This document shows, piece by piece, positions 47,901-59,900 of a stretch of DNA of 64,000 nt (its first letter is position 1; every line of letters begins with the position of its first letter). Both the position numbers and the translations under genes were made by a program. This stretch comes from Micromussa lordhowensis (Eukaryota > Cnidaria > Anthozoa > Scleractinia > Lobophylliidae): contig OZ026598.1 in assembly GCA_964020085.1 (NCBI GenBank), positions 16,020,051-16,084,050 on the forward strand. The letters run 5' to 3'. The notes below the pieces were generated by a model. It worked only from the letters and a program-made list of their open reading frames with translations, was not told the DNA's origin and made no database searches.

Positions 47901-50900
47901 GGAATCAGTGAATAAGAAGTCCGACTGATCATAGGCACAAACGTTCCTAATGCGTTCTGGGTGTCAGAAGAAAGGCCCCGTAACAGAGGGGAGCCATACG
48001 CCGTACGTACACCTCTTGACTGGACGCTCATGGGCCCAATGGAAAGGCGCGACGACAAAGATTGTCATCTGAATGTTAACTTTGTTCGTTCATCAGAGGC
48101 CTTGAGAGAAGATGACGACTGTCTCATGGACCAGGTTGAAAGGTTCTGGGCAATAGAAAACCCTGGAGTGATTCCTAAATCCGAGGTTAGCATGTCAGTG
48201 GAGGACAAGGAAGCCCTTGCAATCATGGAACAATCTGTGAAACTGGAAAATGGTCATTATCAAATAGTGCTCCCCTGGAGACAGTGCCCGCCATTCCTGC
48301 CTTACAATCGTTTCATGGGTGAACGCAGACTGCAAGCACTCGAGAACAGGCTCCAGAGAGATAGCGAGCTCCTTGAAAATTACAAGGCCACCATGGAACA
48401 ATATCTTTCCAAGGGTCATGCAAGAAGAGTGCCACTAAACGAAATTAACGTACAAGATAAGCCGCTGTGGTACCTTCCCCATCACCCGGTGCTAAACAAA
48501 CCTGGAAAGACACGCGTGGTTTTTGATTGCGCGGCAAAACAGAAGGGAACATCTCTAAATGATCAGCTCCTGTACTGGACCAGATTTGACCAATTCTATC
48601 GTTGGTGTGCTGATGAGATTTCGTGAAGAACAAGTTGCATTGTCTGCTGATATCGAGTGTATGTTCCATCAAATCCGAGTAACACCAGATGACCCGTTAC
48701 GCATTCAGATTCCTCTGGTGGCTGGACGGAGACTTGACCCAACAATCAATTGACCATCGTATGGAGGTCCATTTGTTTGGCGCGACATCGTCTCCGAGTT
48801 GTTCCAGGTTTGCGCTAAGAAGAACAGCAGAAGACAACAAAGGTGAATTCTCAGAGAATGTAGTCAAGACCGTCAAAAGGAACTTTTATGGCGATGACTG
48901 TCTGAAATCGGTTAAATCAGTTGAAAATGCTGTCGACGTCGACCAAGTGGTCATGCAGCAGATCCGATGTTCTGGATACAATTCCACGAGTTGAGAAAGC
49001 TCCATCAGTGGTGGACCTGGATCTAGATAAGGATAAGCTACCAATGCAACGTACGTCGGGGCTCCATTATGAAATGGAAAATTGGGAAATGGAGTGACAA
49101 GTTCATGTTCCAGGTTGCTCTTAAAGACAGACCGAACACCCGCCGTGGTATACTATCCTTGAACAGTTCTGTTTATGATCAACTTAGATTCGTTGCGCCA
49201 GTTGTCCTCCCAGCCAAAAAATTGTTACAAGATCTCTGCAGAGAGAAACGCGGATGGGACGATCCAATCAGCAACAGCGATGGTAAAAGGTGGGAAAAAT
49301 GGAAGAATCAGTTGGCCAATCTTTCACTGATATCAGGAGACAGATGCGTTAGACCTGCCTGTTTTGGAGATTCGAAAACTGCCGAGTTTCACAACTTTGC
49401 AGGCGCTTCACAAATTGCATATGGAGCAGTCTCGTATCTCAGATTAGCGGATGTAGAAGAAATGATCCATTGCGCGTTTCTAACTGAGAAGTCTCGCCTC
49501 GCTTCTTTGAAACCAATGACTGTACCAAGATTGGAACTGTCAGCTGCAGTCTTAGCCGTTCAGTTAGACCAGATCGTAAGAGAAGAGCTGAATAGTCCGA
49601 TTGGCCAATGGAACTCCACCTGTGTGTTGCAGTACATCAGAAATAAGTCAAAGCGTTTTCACACATTCGTTGCAAACCGATTGTCAGTTATACATGAGAA
49701 TTCAGCACCCCATCAGTGGAGACACGTCAGTTCTGAACACAACCCAGCAGATGAAGTTTCCAGAGGTATTACAGTGGACGAAATGAGTGCAAGCAGCAAG
49801 TGGCAGAGCGGTCCTGAGTTTTTGAAGAAGAGGGAAACGTTTTGGGATTCAAAACGTGGTTCATTGGAAGATACCGTAGTACTTCCGTTAACTTCAGACC
49901 TCAGTCTTGTTTAGAAAAGGGATCTGTCCTTTCCGTGGAAGAAGTTCAGTTTGCAGAAAAGGAAGTTATCAAGCACATACAAAGGTTGTCATTTCCAGAC
50001 GTCCTTAGAGCCATGCAAAGAGTCAGTTCATCAAAGCCTTTACGCCAAGTAACCTCCGAGTTAAAGAACCTAACGATGCCAGCTTACATGCGCAAACTAC
50101 ATCCATTAATGGACGATGTCGGAATCCTAAGAGTTGGAGGGCGACTGGAAAATGCCTTAATCACCTACGAAGCTAAACATCCAATTATTCTTCCACATCG
50201 CCACCACGCTACGGATTTGACCATTTCTCAGCATCATCAGAAAACTGGCTATCTTGGGCAAGAGTAAGTACTGTCCAGTTTGCATCAGTCCTACTGGATA
50301 ATCAAGGGACGTTCAGCTGTGCTGAGAGTTATCAGTAGCTGCTTCCAGTGCAAGAAACTTGGTGCAGTGCGTGGAGAGCAGTTGATGGCCGACCTACCAA
50401 AGGAAAGGCTCGTGTCAGGAGATCCGCCATTCACCAACCGTAGGCGTGGACAATTTTGAATCCTTTTATGTACGTCAAGGTCGCTCGAATGTGAAACGCT
50501 ATGGATGCCTATTTACTTGCTTAGTTATCAGGGCCGTTCATATAGAAGTCGTTAACTCACTTGATACCGATTCCTTCTTAAATGCGGTGCGAAGATTCAT
50601 CAATTTACGAGGATGCCCAACTACCGTTTATAGTGACAACGGGACAAACTTCCAAGCTGGAGAGGGAGAGAGAGAGAGTTACGCGAGTTGTTAAACGACT
50701 GGAATCAAGAATCCATTCGCAAGATCCTGAGAGCTTTGCTAGGATAACAACTTGTCTCTGACGAAATGCTCCGAACATTGATGAGTGAAGTTGAAGGGAT
50801 CTTAAATGGCAGACCGTTGACTCCAGTCAGTAGCGACCCAAAGGATCTGGACCCCCTAACTTCAAACCATCTGTTGTTGTTAAGAGCCAACCCAAATGTG

Positions 50901-53900
50901 CCACCTGGAGTCTTCAACAAAGAAGAAATGTACAGCAAGCGACGTTGGCATTAAGTCCAGTACATGACCGATATATTCTGGATACGCTGATTGAAGGAGT
51001 ACTTGCCGACCCTTCAAGAGAGAGCAAAATGGACCAAACTCGCTGTTGCTTAGCGACCGGAGATCTAGTCGTGATTGCAGACGAGAACATCCATCGAGGA
51101 AAATTGCAGTTAGGCAGTGTAACTGAAGTCTTCGAGGGAAAAGACGGAAAAGTCCGATCAGCCAAGGTGAAAACTGCCACCACAATTCTTACAAGGCCAA
51201 TAACTAAACTGTGCTTCTTAGAAGGAGACAAGAAAGCTTAAATAAAGAGACTGAATGCATCAGGAAAACCTCTATTTTTGCTGTTTGTTGTATTTTCGGT
51301 TTTTCTTTAAGTTTAAGTTCGTGTTTATTAGTCTCTGTATTTGTTACTTTGCCTTTAGTGAATCGTTAGAATAAAAGAACGAATATCGAAGAGTACGGGA
51401 GAGTTACTTTACACCTGTCATCTTTAACTCATTTTACGGCCATGTCTCGAGTAGTAAAAAACAATCTACCTTTCCTTCATCACTTAACTTGTTGCCCAGA
51501 ACATCAGCGTCAGTTTCTTCTAGAGACAGCCACCCCAGAACAGATACACGCATTAGTTCAAATTCTTTTTAATATGCGTCATGCAAACATACCGGTCTCT
51601 AAGGAAGTGAAGCGCCACTTAAAAAAGGATATAGATACTCAAGACAAAGAAGCAAACCCTTGCTCAAGAAGGTGGAGGATTTATACAAGATTTGCTAATC
51701 CCAGTTCTAACTAGCATAGGGCCCCTAATGTTATAAAACGTCGCGACCTAGTCGTAGTATAATCAGTCGGTTCTTGACGTGAACGAGTGTTGGTCGATAT
51801 GAAGAGAAAAGTGGAATAAAACTGGGATAAAGAGGAAGAGAGTGATTATGAAGACACCAACTCAAGTGAAAACGATGAAACCGATAACGAAGAACCTCGA
51901 ATTCAAGATGTTCTAGAAGGTCTTTCCCAACTCGTTTCCCGACAAAAGGCCTCCGATCTATTACGCAGCATGGCGGTTCCAAAGATCTTGTTTTGGACAC
52001 GTCGCGGACAGTTACTCCGAAACCAGCGAATAATACCAGTGACGAACATTTCAGAGCTGGTCGAATAAGTATTACTCCCCCATAACGACGATATTGGCCG
52101 TTTTTATGCTAGGGACGTTAATGTCGTCTCAGACGTTAAAGCTGTCCCGAGACGACTTTAATGTCTAGTATAAAAACTGAAAATAAGGAAGACGCTTTTA
52201 ACGTCTGTCTACTTTAACGTCTTCTCTTAAGAGCGTCTAAACGACGCTCTTATCAGTCGCCTTTAACGTTCGAGACGTTAAACCTGTCTAGTATAAAAAC
52301 GTGACGCCCTTACGCCGATAGAAAGACTTCAAAAGACCTACCATGTTTTGTTCGTAAATTCGCGCCATTTTCGAACAAATCTACCAGGCGCTTAAAGGTT
52401 GCTAGTTTCCAGTGTCCTCCGAGTATAGAACCCAGTCTTTTTTTTCTGTTAGGCCGTGTCATCGTGTGCTTATATACGTCTCTTTTTTTATACCAGACGT
52501 CTTAGACGTCTTAGACGTTAAAGATGTCTAGACAACTTAAACGTCTCTAGCATAAAAACGGCCATTGTTAAATCCCGCGCCCTCAAAACATTTATAGATG
52601 GGTTGACAGAGTTAGGACTCAATAAGCGTTTGATACAGAATAAGATAATTTTGGTAGAACTATTGGAAAAAGAACAAGCCTATCACGATAAAGACAGTGA
52701 GGCTGGTGATAAAGAAATGGTCTCCGAAAGCAGTGATAACGAAGATGACACAGAGACAGCCTCTGAAATTAGTAATCAAGAATCGGAAAACCCAGATCTG
52801 GAACCTGAAGAAAATTCAGACGTTCCATATTCTGAAGAAACCGCAAGTTCAGAAATTTTGCTTAAAGTAAAAGGTCCTTGTTACTATTGCAACGGAGAGA
52901 ACGTTTACGAAAGAGCAGTAGTCAAATGCCCTAGATGCTTCTGGCAAGATGGTTATAGGATTTGTCCGATATGTGCACATCAAATTCCTGTTGATCGTAA
53001 ACACTTGACAGACGGATTTATTTGGTGCGCTGACTGCCACGCGGTGAAACACATTGATTCAAAAACGTTAAAAAGGACTCATTATCCTCCAAGCGAAGAT
53101 GAAGACGATTGATTGCATCCTAATTTCCTGATACTTTACTCATAAACATTTTGTAGCTGCTGTAATTTTGGTGTATTCATTTCAAATCTGTGTGTATTAT
53201 TTTTTTGTATTCACAATAAAGTCTCTTAAGAAAACGCGTTGTTCAAAAACATTTAATGTCGCATGTTGACAATTAATTAGCGCTCTGAACTTCTATTGTT
53301 GTAATTTCAATGGTAGAGCTGTCCCATGGACTTTTTCGTTGGATGAATACAAATCTAGGGTTGAAAGTGGAATTCAGTGCATGACTAACGGAGCGGAAAA
53401 CTCGAGCAGTTAGCTAAGATTCACGGACTGATATGCAAGCGCTCAAAGCAGCTTGAAAATCAACAATGTTAGTGAAAAAAAGCCATACTCAAGGGAATGA
53501 TCGTTTCGAAATTCGAACAATGTTTTCAAATTTCCAGCGAGTACAAGTTGAATGAAGGAATGACGCTTTCGTTAAAATTTGCGCTTTTATTTTAAACACA
53601 TAATAGATTTTTCAAGAGCCAATCAGTGTTCACTATTAGCGGGCAAGTCTGGAAGGTGTATTATTTTCATTGTACTAGAGTGACGCTCGTTAGTAACCTA
53701 TACCGAATTAGTATGCAGGAAATCCACATTAGTATGGAGGAAGACAGGGAAGACAGGGCAAGACAGTAGCGGGGATAACTCCCAACATATATAACTACTC
53801 ACACGCATAATCTGGTACAATTACACTCACGGGTCTAACATGAACTTCATCTTTTAACACTTGGATGTCCTGCAATGAAAGAACACAGTGGAGTCTGTAA

Positions 53901-56900
53901 TTTAAGTACAGTTGATCCCCTATTAAGCGGACGCCTCAGGGAAATGGGAGAGGGCCGCTTAATGGGCAACATAGAATGACATAAAGGAAATAATAAACCT
54001 GTGTTTCATTGTTCTTATCAGTGTTCACTTTTTATTTCGGACTTTAATCTGTAACCTCCTTTCCCAAAACAAAACCACACTATGTGTATTATATTTTGAT
54101 TGGAAGATTGTGACGACTGTGCTAGGGCCCGAATGCAAAGCAAACGACAGCCCGAACACAACGCAACTGAACAAATGGATGGTCGAGAGTGCAGATTTTC
54201 TATTCAACCTACGAATCTCGCAAGAATTTACATTCATTCAGTTTGCAGTTTGTCTATCACTGTCAGAGATATCCCAAACAGAATATGTAAGACAGCGTCA
54301 AAATTGGAAAAAGAAATTTCAAGAATTCACCGTCGTATTTCAAGTCTTATGAGGTCCGACAAAATCATAGTAAAATTAAACAATTGAAGAATGACCATGA
54401 GTTCAATGGGTTAAAATACCTGGAAATTAAAATCGTAGTTGTCATCCCGTGCGATTTCTGGTAACTCAACTCCATTACGAACATGTTTGGTCCATACTCC
54501 ACGTCCTGATAGAATCAAGAACACAAGCGAATTAATTAATTAAGGTGGCTTACTACAGATTTTCCGAGACTCAGTAGCGCCCGCTACGATTGCCTGCCAG
54601 ACGTCAGTATTAGCAGCACGTGCAAAACTGACGCAAGTAACCCTAAGAAGAAAGGAAAACCATTTCAGCACTTGAAAGGCGTTAAATCACTTTGGTACAC
54701 GATGCGATAGTTTCAAACTCCGTTCAAACATGTGTTTAGGTCTGGGGCCAATAAAATATGACTGAAAAGGTCGATAAACAACTGGTAAAAAAGCTCTAAT
54801 TTACTCTTGCTTTCTTGCACGCAAGACTTGGCGTCATATTAGCGCGCGCTTTAATAAAGAGCATGCGCAATTCAATTCCCGTCCAAGGTTGTAAAAGCCA
54901 GTCTTTGATCGAGGATTGCTCGAAAACCTACCGTAAAACTTATGATGAAATTTTCACAATTGATTTTTAGGGATGAATCGCGTTTAGAGCCAAAATTTTT
55001 AAAAAATCTGTGAGATAGATGTTGAGCTATTTTTTGATTTCACATTTTTAAGTTTGCGAAAAATCTGCCTGGCAGATTTTTATTTTACTTTGCATGAATG
55101 TTAAATCGGAGCCAATTTCTAATTCGTGAAATTTTGAGGTGGGCTCATAAGGGAAGATTTTGAGAAAAACGTCATTTAACCTTGTAGTGCCCAGTCTCTG
55201 CTTAGGTACTCGGTCGTTCATTTTGGCCATTCGTTGACAATTAAATTAGCTTAAATAGCCCTTTTCACGGTTAGTTTTTCTCATTTGCATTACAATGTAA
55301 TCCAACGTGGGTGCGAGGCAATTTCGGGCTAAAACTACAAAATAGCCCGAAATTGCCTCACATACATGCTAGATTATATTGTGATGCAAATGAGAAAAGT
55401 TAACCGTGAAAAGGGCTATTGTTCAAAGTTCCCATAAAATGGTAAAACGACTTGAGCAAACGGTAAATAAAAAAGGGAAACATGTTGGAACATTTTTTCA
55501 AAAGAGTTAGAAGTTGGGCTGTTTCAATTCATCCAAACTGTAGTAAGCCAACTTAATTAATATTGAAGAGGTGAAAATGGTGAAATTACAAGTTGTGCCA
55601 TTGGGCGCTATCTGGTTTCCTGTAATAGTTTTGTCTGCCTTCACTTAAAACACCTGGTTATTAAATTGCGGCTCATTTAAGTCGGTTATTAATTGAAAAA
55701 ATAACACATGTAAGATGAAGAAAAAAGGTGCTAGATTTTTCATGGTTATGAGATGACCACATGCGAGCTTACATTGCCTGTGAAACAGTACAGTCATTGT
55801 AATACCCATGTCAGAAAACCTATCAAAGCTCTCTTTCTACACCACCTGCTGGCTATGGTGCAAAAGAACAATAAACAATTTAAATTGGCGTTGATAAAGT
55901 ACCTTGTAAATGAGTGTGAAGGAATGCAGCAAACACATTAATTCCTTTCCCTGGTAGCTTTGTTGAGTTGAGGCTTTCCTAGGTTAAGAATGTGAAACAA
56001 AATAAGCATGCTTTTGCCCAAAAAATCTTACCTTTGTGTAATTCTAATGTTACTGGACATTTACCCGTAGCACTCTCCTCCTAGGTGAGGTTTTAAGGAG
56101 GTGAAGAAATAGCGGTTTGGTTAAAGATGGCTACAACATGAAATATTTTACATCTTACCTCACTGCATTCTTTGGGGCAATACCCGACAGTCAACCAGGT
56201 TTTTTGTTTGGGAGGAATTACCAAATATGGTAGCGACGCTTCCCCAACCAGTAGTACGCCAGCACTGTATTTTCGGAAGTTCGAGGTGTAGAAGAAACGC
56301 AATCCAGAGCTGTCTTTGCGTCCTGTAGGAATAAATGACTGCTCTAAGGATCAGACACTTAGCATTTTTTTCCCGAGGCTATTTACATACGTCAAAATTC
56401 TTAACTGTGCTGCGAATGTATCAATTCTGCGACACAAACTATCGTTTGTGGTTCATGGTGTATAATTAGAAATGGGCTGCACGTTTGACGTCATTTTGAC
56501 GTCAATGGTTCAATAATCTGCAGCGAGCTACACTTTTGACGTCATTAACTGAATATGACAAAATTCTTCGGAAATAGGCCATTTCCGAATTACCTTTAGC
56601 CTCTTTCTCAAAGCGAGTCTTGGTGCTCATCCTTTAATATGAAAATGAGATTTCATTCACATGGAAATTAACTTGATTTGCATGCGAATGAAATATCAGT
56701 TTCATATGAAAGGATGAGCACCAAGACTCGCTTTGGGAAAGAGGCTAAAGGTAATTCGGAAATGGCCTATTTGGTCAACAGCGGCTGGTTGTGGTGAATT
56801 ATGCGTGTGGTTTTAACGGATCAGAAACGGGGAAATATTTTGAATGAGTAATAACATTATTATTAAAACTGGATCATTGGATATACAATTCAAGTGTTTT

Positions 56901-59900
56901 CATTGGCTCAGCCATCATGGGTTAGCCATTAAACCATGCTCTAACAAATATGGTAAGCGTACGCGTGATTTTTTTGGGCGTTTCTATTTTCATTTTAGTG
57001 TAGTTTTTTAACCCGGAGATTGCGTAAGCAATCTAAGGGTTTTAGTGGTGGTGCAGATTATGCAAATGATATGCAAAAGATTTCCTTCCATCATGTGTGA
57101 ACTTGTTTTTGAGTGATTCTGCTGACTAGTGGACAAAGCTCCTGAAATCGCTGAATTACCCAAAATTTCAGGCACATGCACGTATCGTTTTACATTTCCA
57201 GGTCAACTGCGATTGTTGCGCTAAAAATGGAAACTTATTTTGTTTGCTTTCAGGGTATAGTTCATTTAAACATTTCTATTACAATTCTGATCTTAAGGTG
57301 ACTCAAAACAGTTTCCAACACTTAGATTTGGATGGGTCATTATAACCATTCTTGATGCTTCAATCATGGCATCAAAAAACTGCCCAATCATTGGTAAACA
57401 CGTTGGTATCATTTTCGTGATACAATAGGTGACCATAGCAACAGGATGACCTCCTAAAAACACCCTTAATTGCGGCTTTAGGGGCTTACAATTCCCAAAC
57501 GGCACGCTGAATTTTTTTTTTATTTTCAACTGTTGATAAGCATGATTAGATGCAACTTTTGGCAAAGTTTAAAAAAATTCTGTACATGGGGTTCAGAGCC
57601 ACCTTAATTTTTCGAAAATTGAAGCCCCTAAAGTGGTGGAAACTGTTTTGAGCCACCTTAAATTAACAGGTAACTGCAAATAAGACCAAATGCTGGTTTT
57701 TATAATACGTATTGGAAACGTTTTCGACCATACAAAAAATGATACATTAGTGACCGTGCATTTGTGATCTACGGGAGTTTAGTATCTAAGGGCAGATCAG
57801 GCTGATACATATTTTATTTGCAAATACGTGTGCGGAACGTCTTCGGTTTTATATTGTGATCATCTTCGGATTAGTGGCAGTGCACTTGCTTTCTATGTTA
57901 GCTGTTTGGAGCTCAGTGCTAAGGCTGATACTTGTGAACTGTAAAGTTATTCGATGTCGAACAATAATGAGAATTGCTGATACAGCGATGTCAGTTCTTA
58001 TCGTTAAGAAGACTCCGTGAGCAAGGGTTTCTTGCGTCGGGCTGGCCTTTGGAACCGAAAAGTCACCCACACTAAAGGTCGAAATCCTGAGGCACACCAA
58101 GCCAAATTTGACGGTGTTGTTCCAGAGAAAGAGTAGAAATTGCTGACATTGCTGGAAGCTGCTATTGAAAATTTCCGCTTCATCAAGCAATGGAAGCTTT
58201 TGATACACAAATGTCATTATCGTTGAGAAGCTTTCGTGGGCCGGCAATAGTTTGTTACCTCGGGCTGTTCTTAAGATCAGAACAGTGCAAACTAAGGATG
58301 AAAATCTCAAGTTCTCCAAGCAAAATTTGAAGACAGAGGTGAAGTTGCTGGAAGCTGGCTATTGTAAATTTCCGCTCCGAAGTATAATAAAGATCAACAA
58401 GAGGCAATCCGCTCTACATACCGATGGTAGTATCGTACGGTGGATCGTTGAGCTGCTGAGATATTTCAGAAGCCAAAGCGAACAGTTTGAAGCCACTGAA
58501 GCATTTTTGTCGAAAAACTCTCTATTAAAGAACACGGCGGTTTTGCGAGCCTCTAAAAAGCTCATGATGACGCTAGATTATAGGTTTCAACCGCGGGGGT
58601 GGAATCCACCGCGAGAAAATCCTGATCTTGAGGACAAACTCTCCATGTTACCCAAATAACAGTGAAGAAACACAAGTCGCATTGGAAGATGAATCCCACA
58701 TAGCGGGAGCGAGGAGAACTAGCTAAAACCTCACGAACTGAAATCCAATCCGAGCATTAAAAATTTTGCCCACAGACAAACATTTTTGGGCTAAGCTGAT
58801 GAGCCTGATGATCATATCGCAAAGTCACCCAACAGCTCTCGCGAAAAGCTTTATATGTCTATTTATAGTAGATTTAATCATCGCTTTTCTTCTTTGTAAT
58901 CTTGCCCTGATTACCCATAATGTCCCTTTGAGCGTGAAGAGGTCTATTTCTCTGAAGATCTTTCGCAGCTACCCAGCGAGCAGAGTCACTTCGATACTCC
59001 GACAAATACAGCTTAATGCCTAACTCAATCGGCTCAAAAGCGCTAGCAAACGTATAGAAAAGAGGTTTCTCTATTCACAGTTAAATTTTCTTCTCGAAAA
59101 TTAAACTCAGAACGGATATATGAAGAAAAACGTATCTTTTGCCGCTTTGCTTCTTTGTAATCTTGCTTTGATTACCCATAATGCCCCTTAGAGCGTGAAG
59201 GGGTTTATTTCTCTGAAGATCTTTCGCACTCCTACCCAGCGAGGAGAGTCACTTCGATTTTATTCGCAACCTATTCGCACACGATCTAACAGCGCTGAGT
59301 CGCGTAAAGCAGACGACACTTTCGTCTTCAAGAAAATAAGCTTGAGAAGGCGACGAGAAATTTACACTGAGGTAAAGTGGCTCAATCGAGAATGAGTAAA
59401 TCCATCGGAGAATGCAGTTCATGTAATGGAGGTTTGCCAGTTCCTGTAACTCATGTAGTATACACGAAAAGTACTTTTTTTCTTAAATACTGCTGTTACA
59501 ACAACTATTGCCAGAAGTCAATATGGTCAATATGGTAACTCGTTGAACTAGAATAACCCGTAAGCCACACATGTCAGTCCACCGGGAAATCGAGAGTGCT
59601 ATATCGAGATCTTTATCTTTTTTGGTCATGCCGCCAAACACCTCACTTTTGAAATAAACGTACTGAATGGCTGAAAAACTTAAATTTACTTCCTGGAGAT
59701 TACACTTTGACAAATACTACTACTTTAAGTCTGAGGCCAGATATGGATGATCTCTCAATTTGCGCTTCTTATCAATTACTGCTTTCTCTTATCACGATAT
59801 CACACATGGCTCGCTAAAACAAAAGAAGATTACAAATCTTACGCATTTCACATGCACACTAAAATTACAATATGAAGTAGAGATAAAAAGTGGAGACACA

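Larger units (their letters stand above)
43812..53799. mobile_element. Polinton/Maverick-type element, 9,988 bp, degenerate and invaded
   Basis: The termini are 5'-AGTAGTTATATATGTTGG and its inverse, with long inverted repeats (43812-44520 and 53098-53799) and a perfect 6-bp duplication (cacacg). Original genes still visible: a small basic protein (44506-44652, minus), a packaging ATPase (44676-45627, minus, frameshifted), a His-rich frame (45726-46073, plus), a short protein with a hydrophobic C-terminus (51442-51736, plus, frameshifted) and an acidic zinc-ribbon protein (51757-53112, plus, split by a MITE). PolB, integrase, protease and capsid genes are not seen; they were lost, perhaps when the Pao/BEL copy at about 45.9-51.3 kb replaced the middle. 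The element sits in an intron of the monooxygenase gene. Confidence 0.92.

Noticed and set aside
57849..58319. 156-codon minus-strand frame
   Set aside because: No domain, no splice context, lies over a local duplication that is open on both strands.
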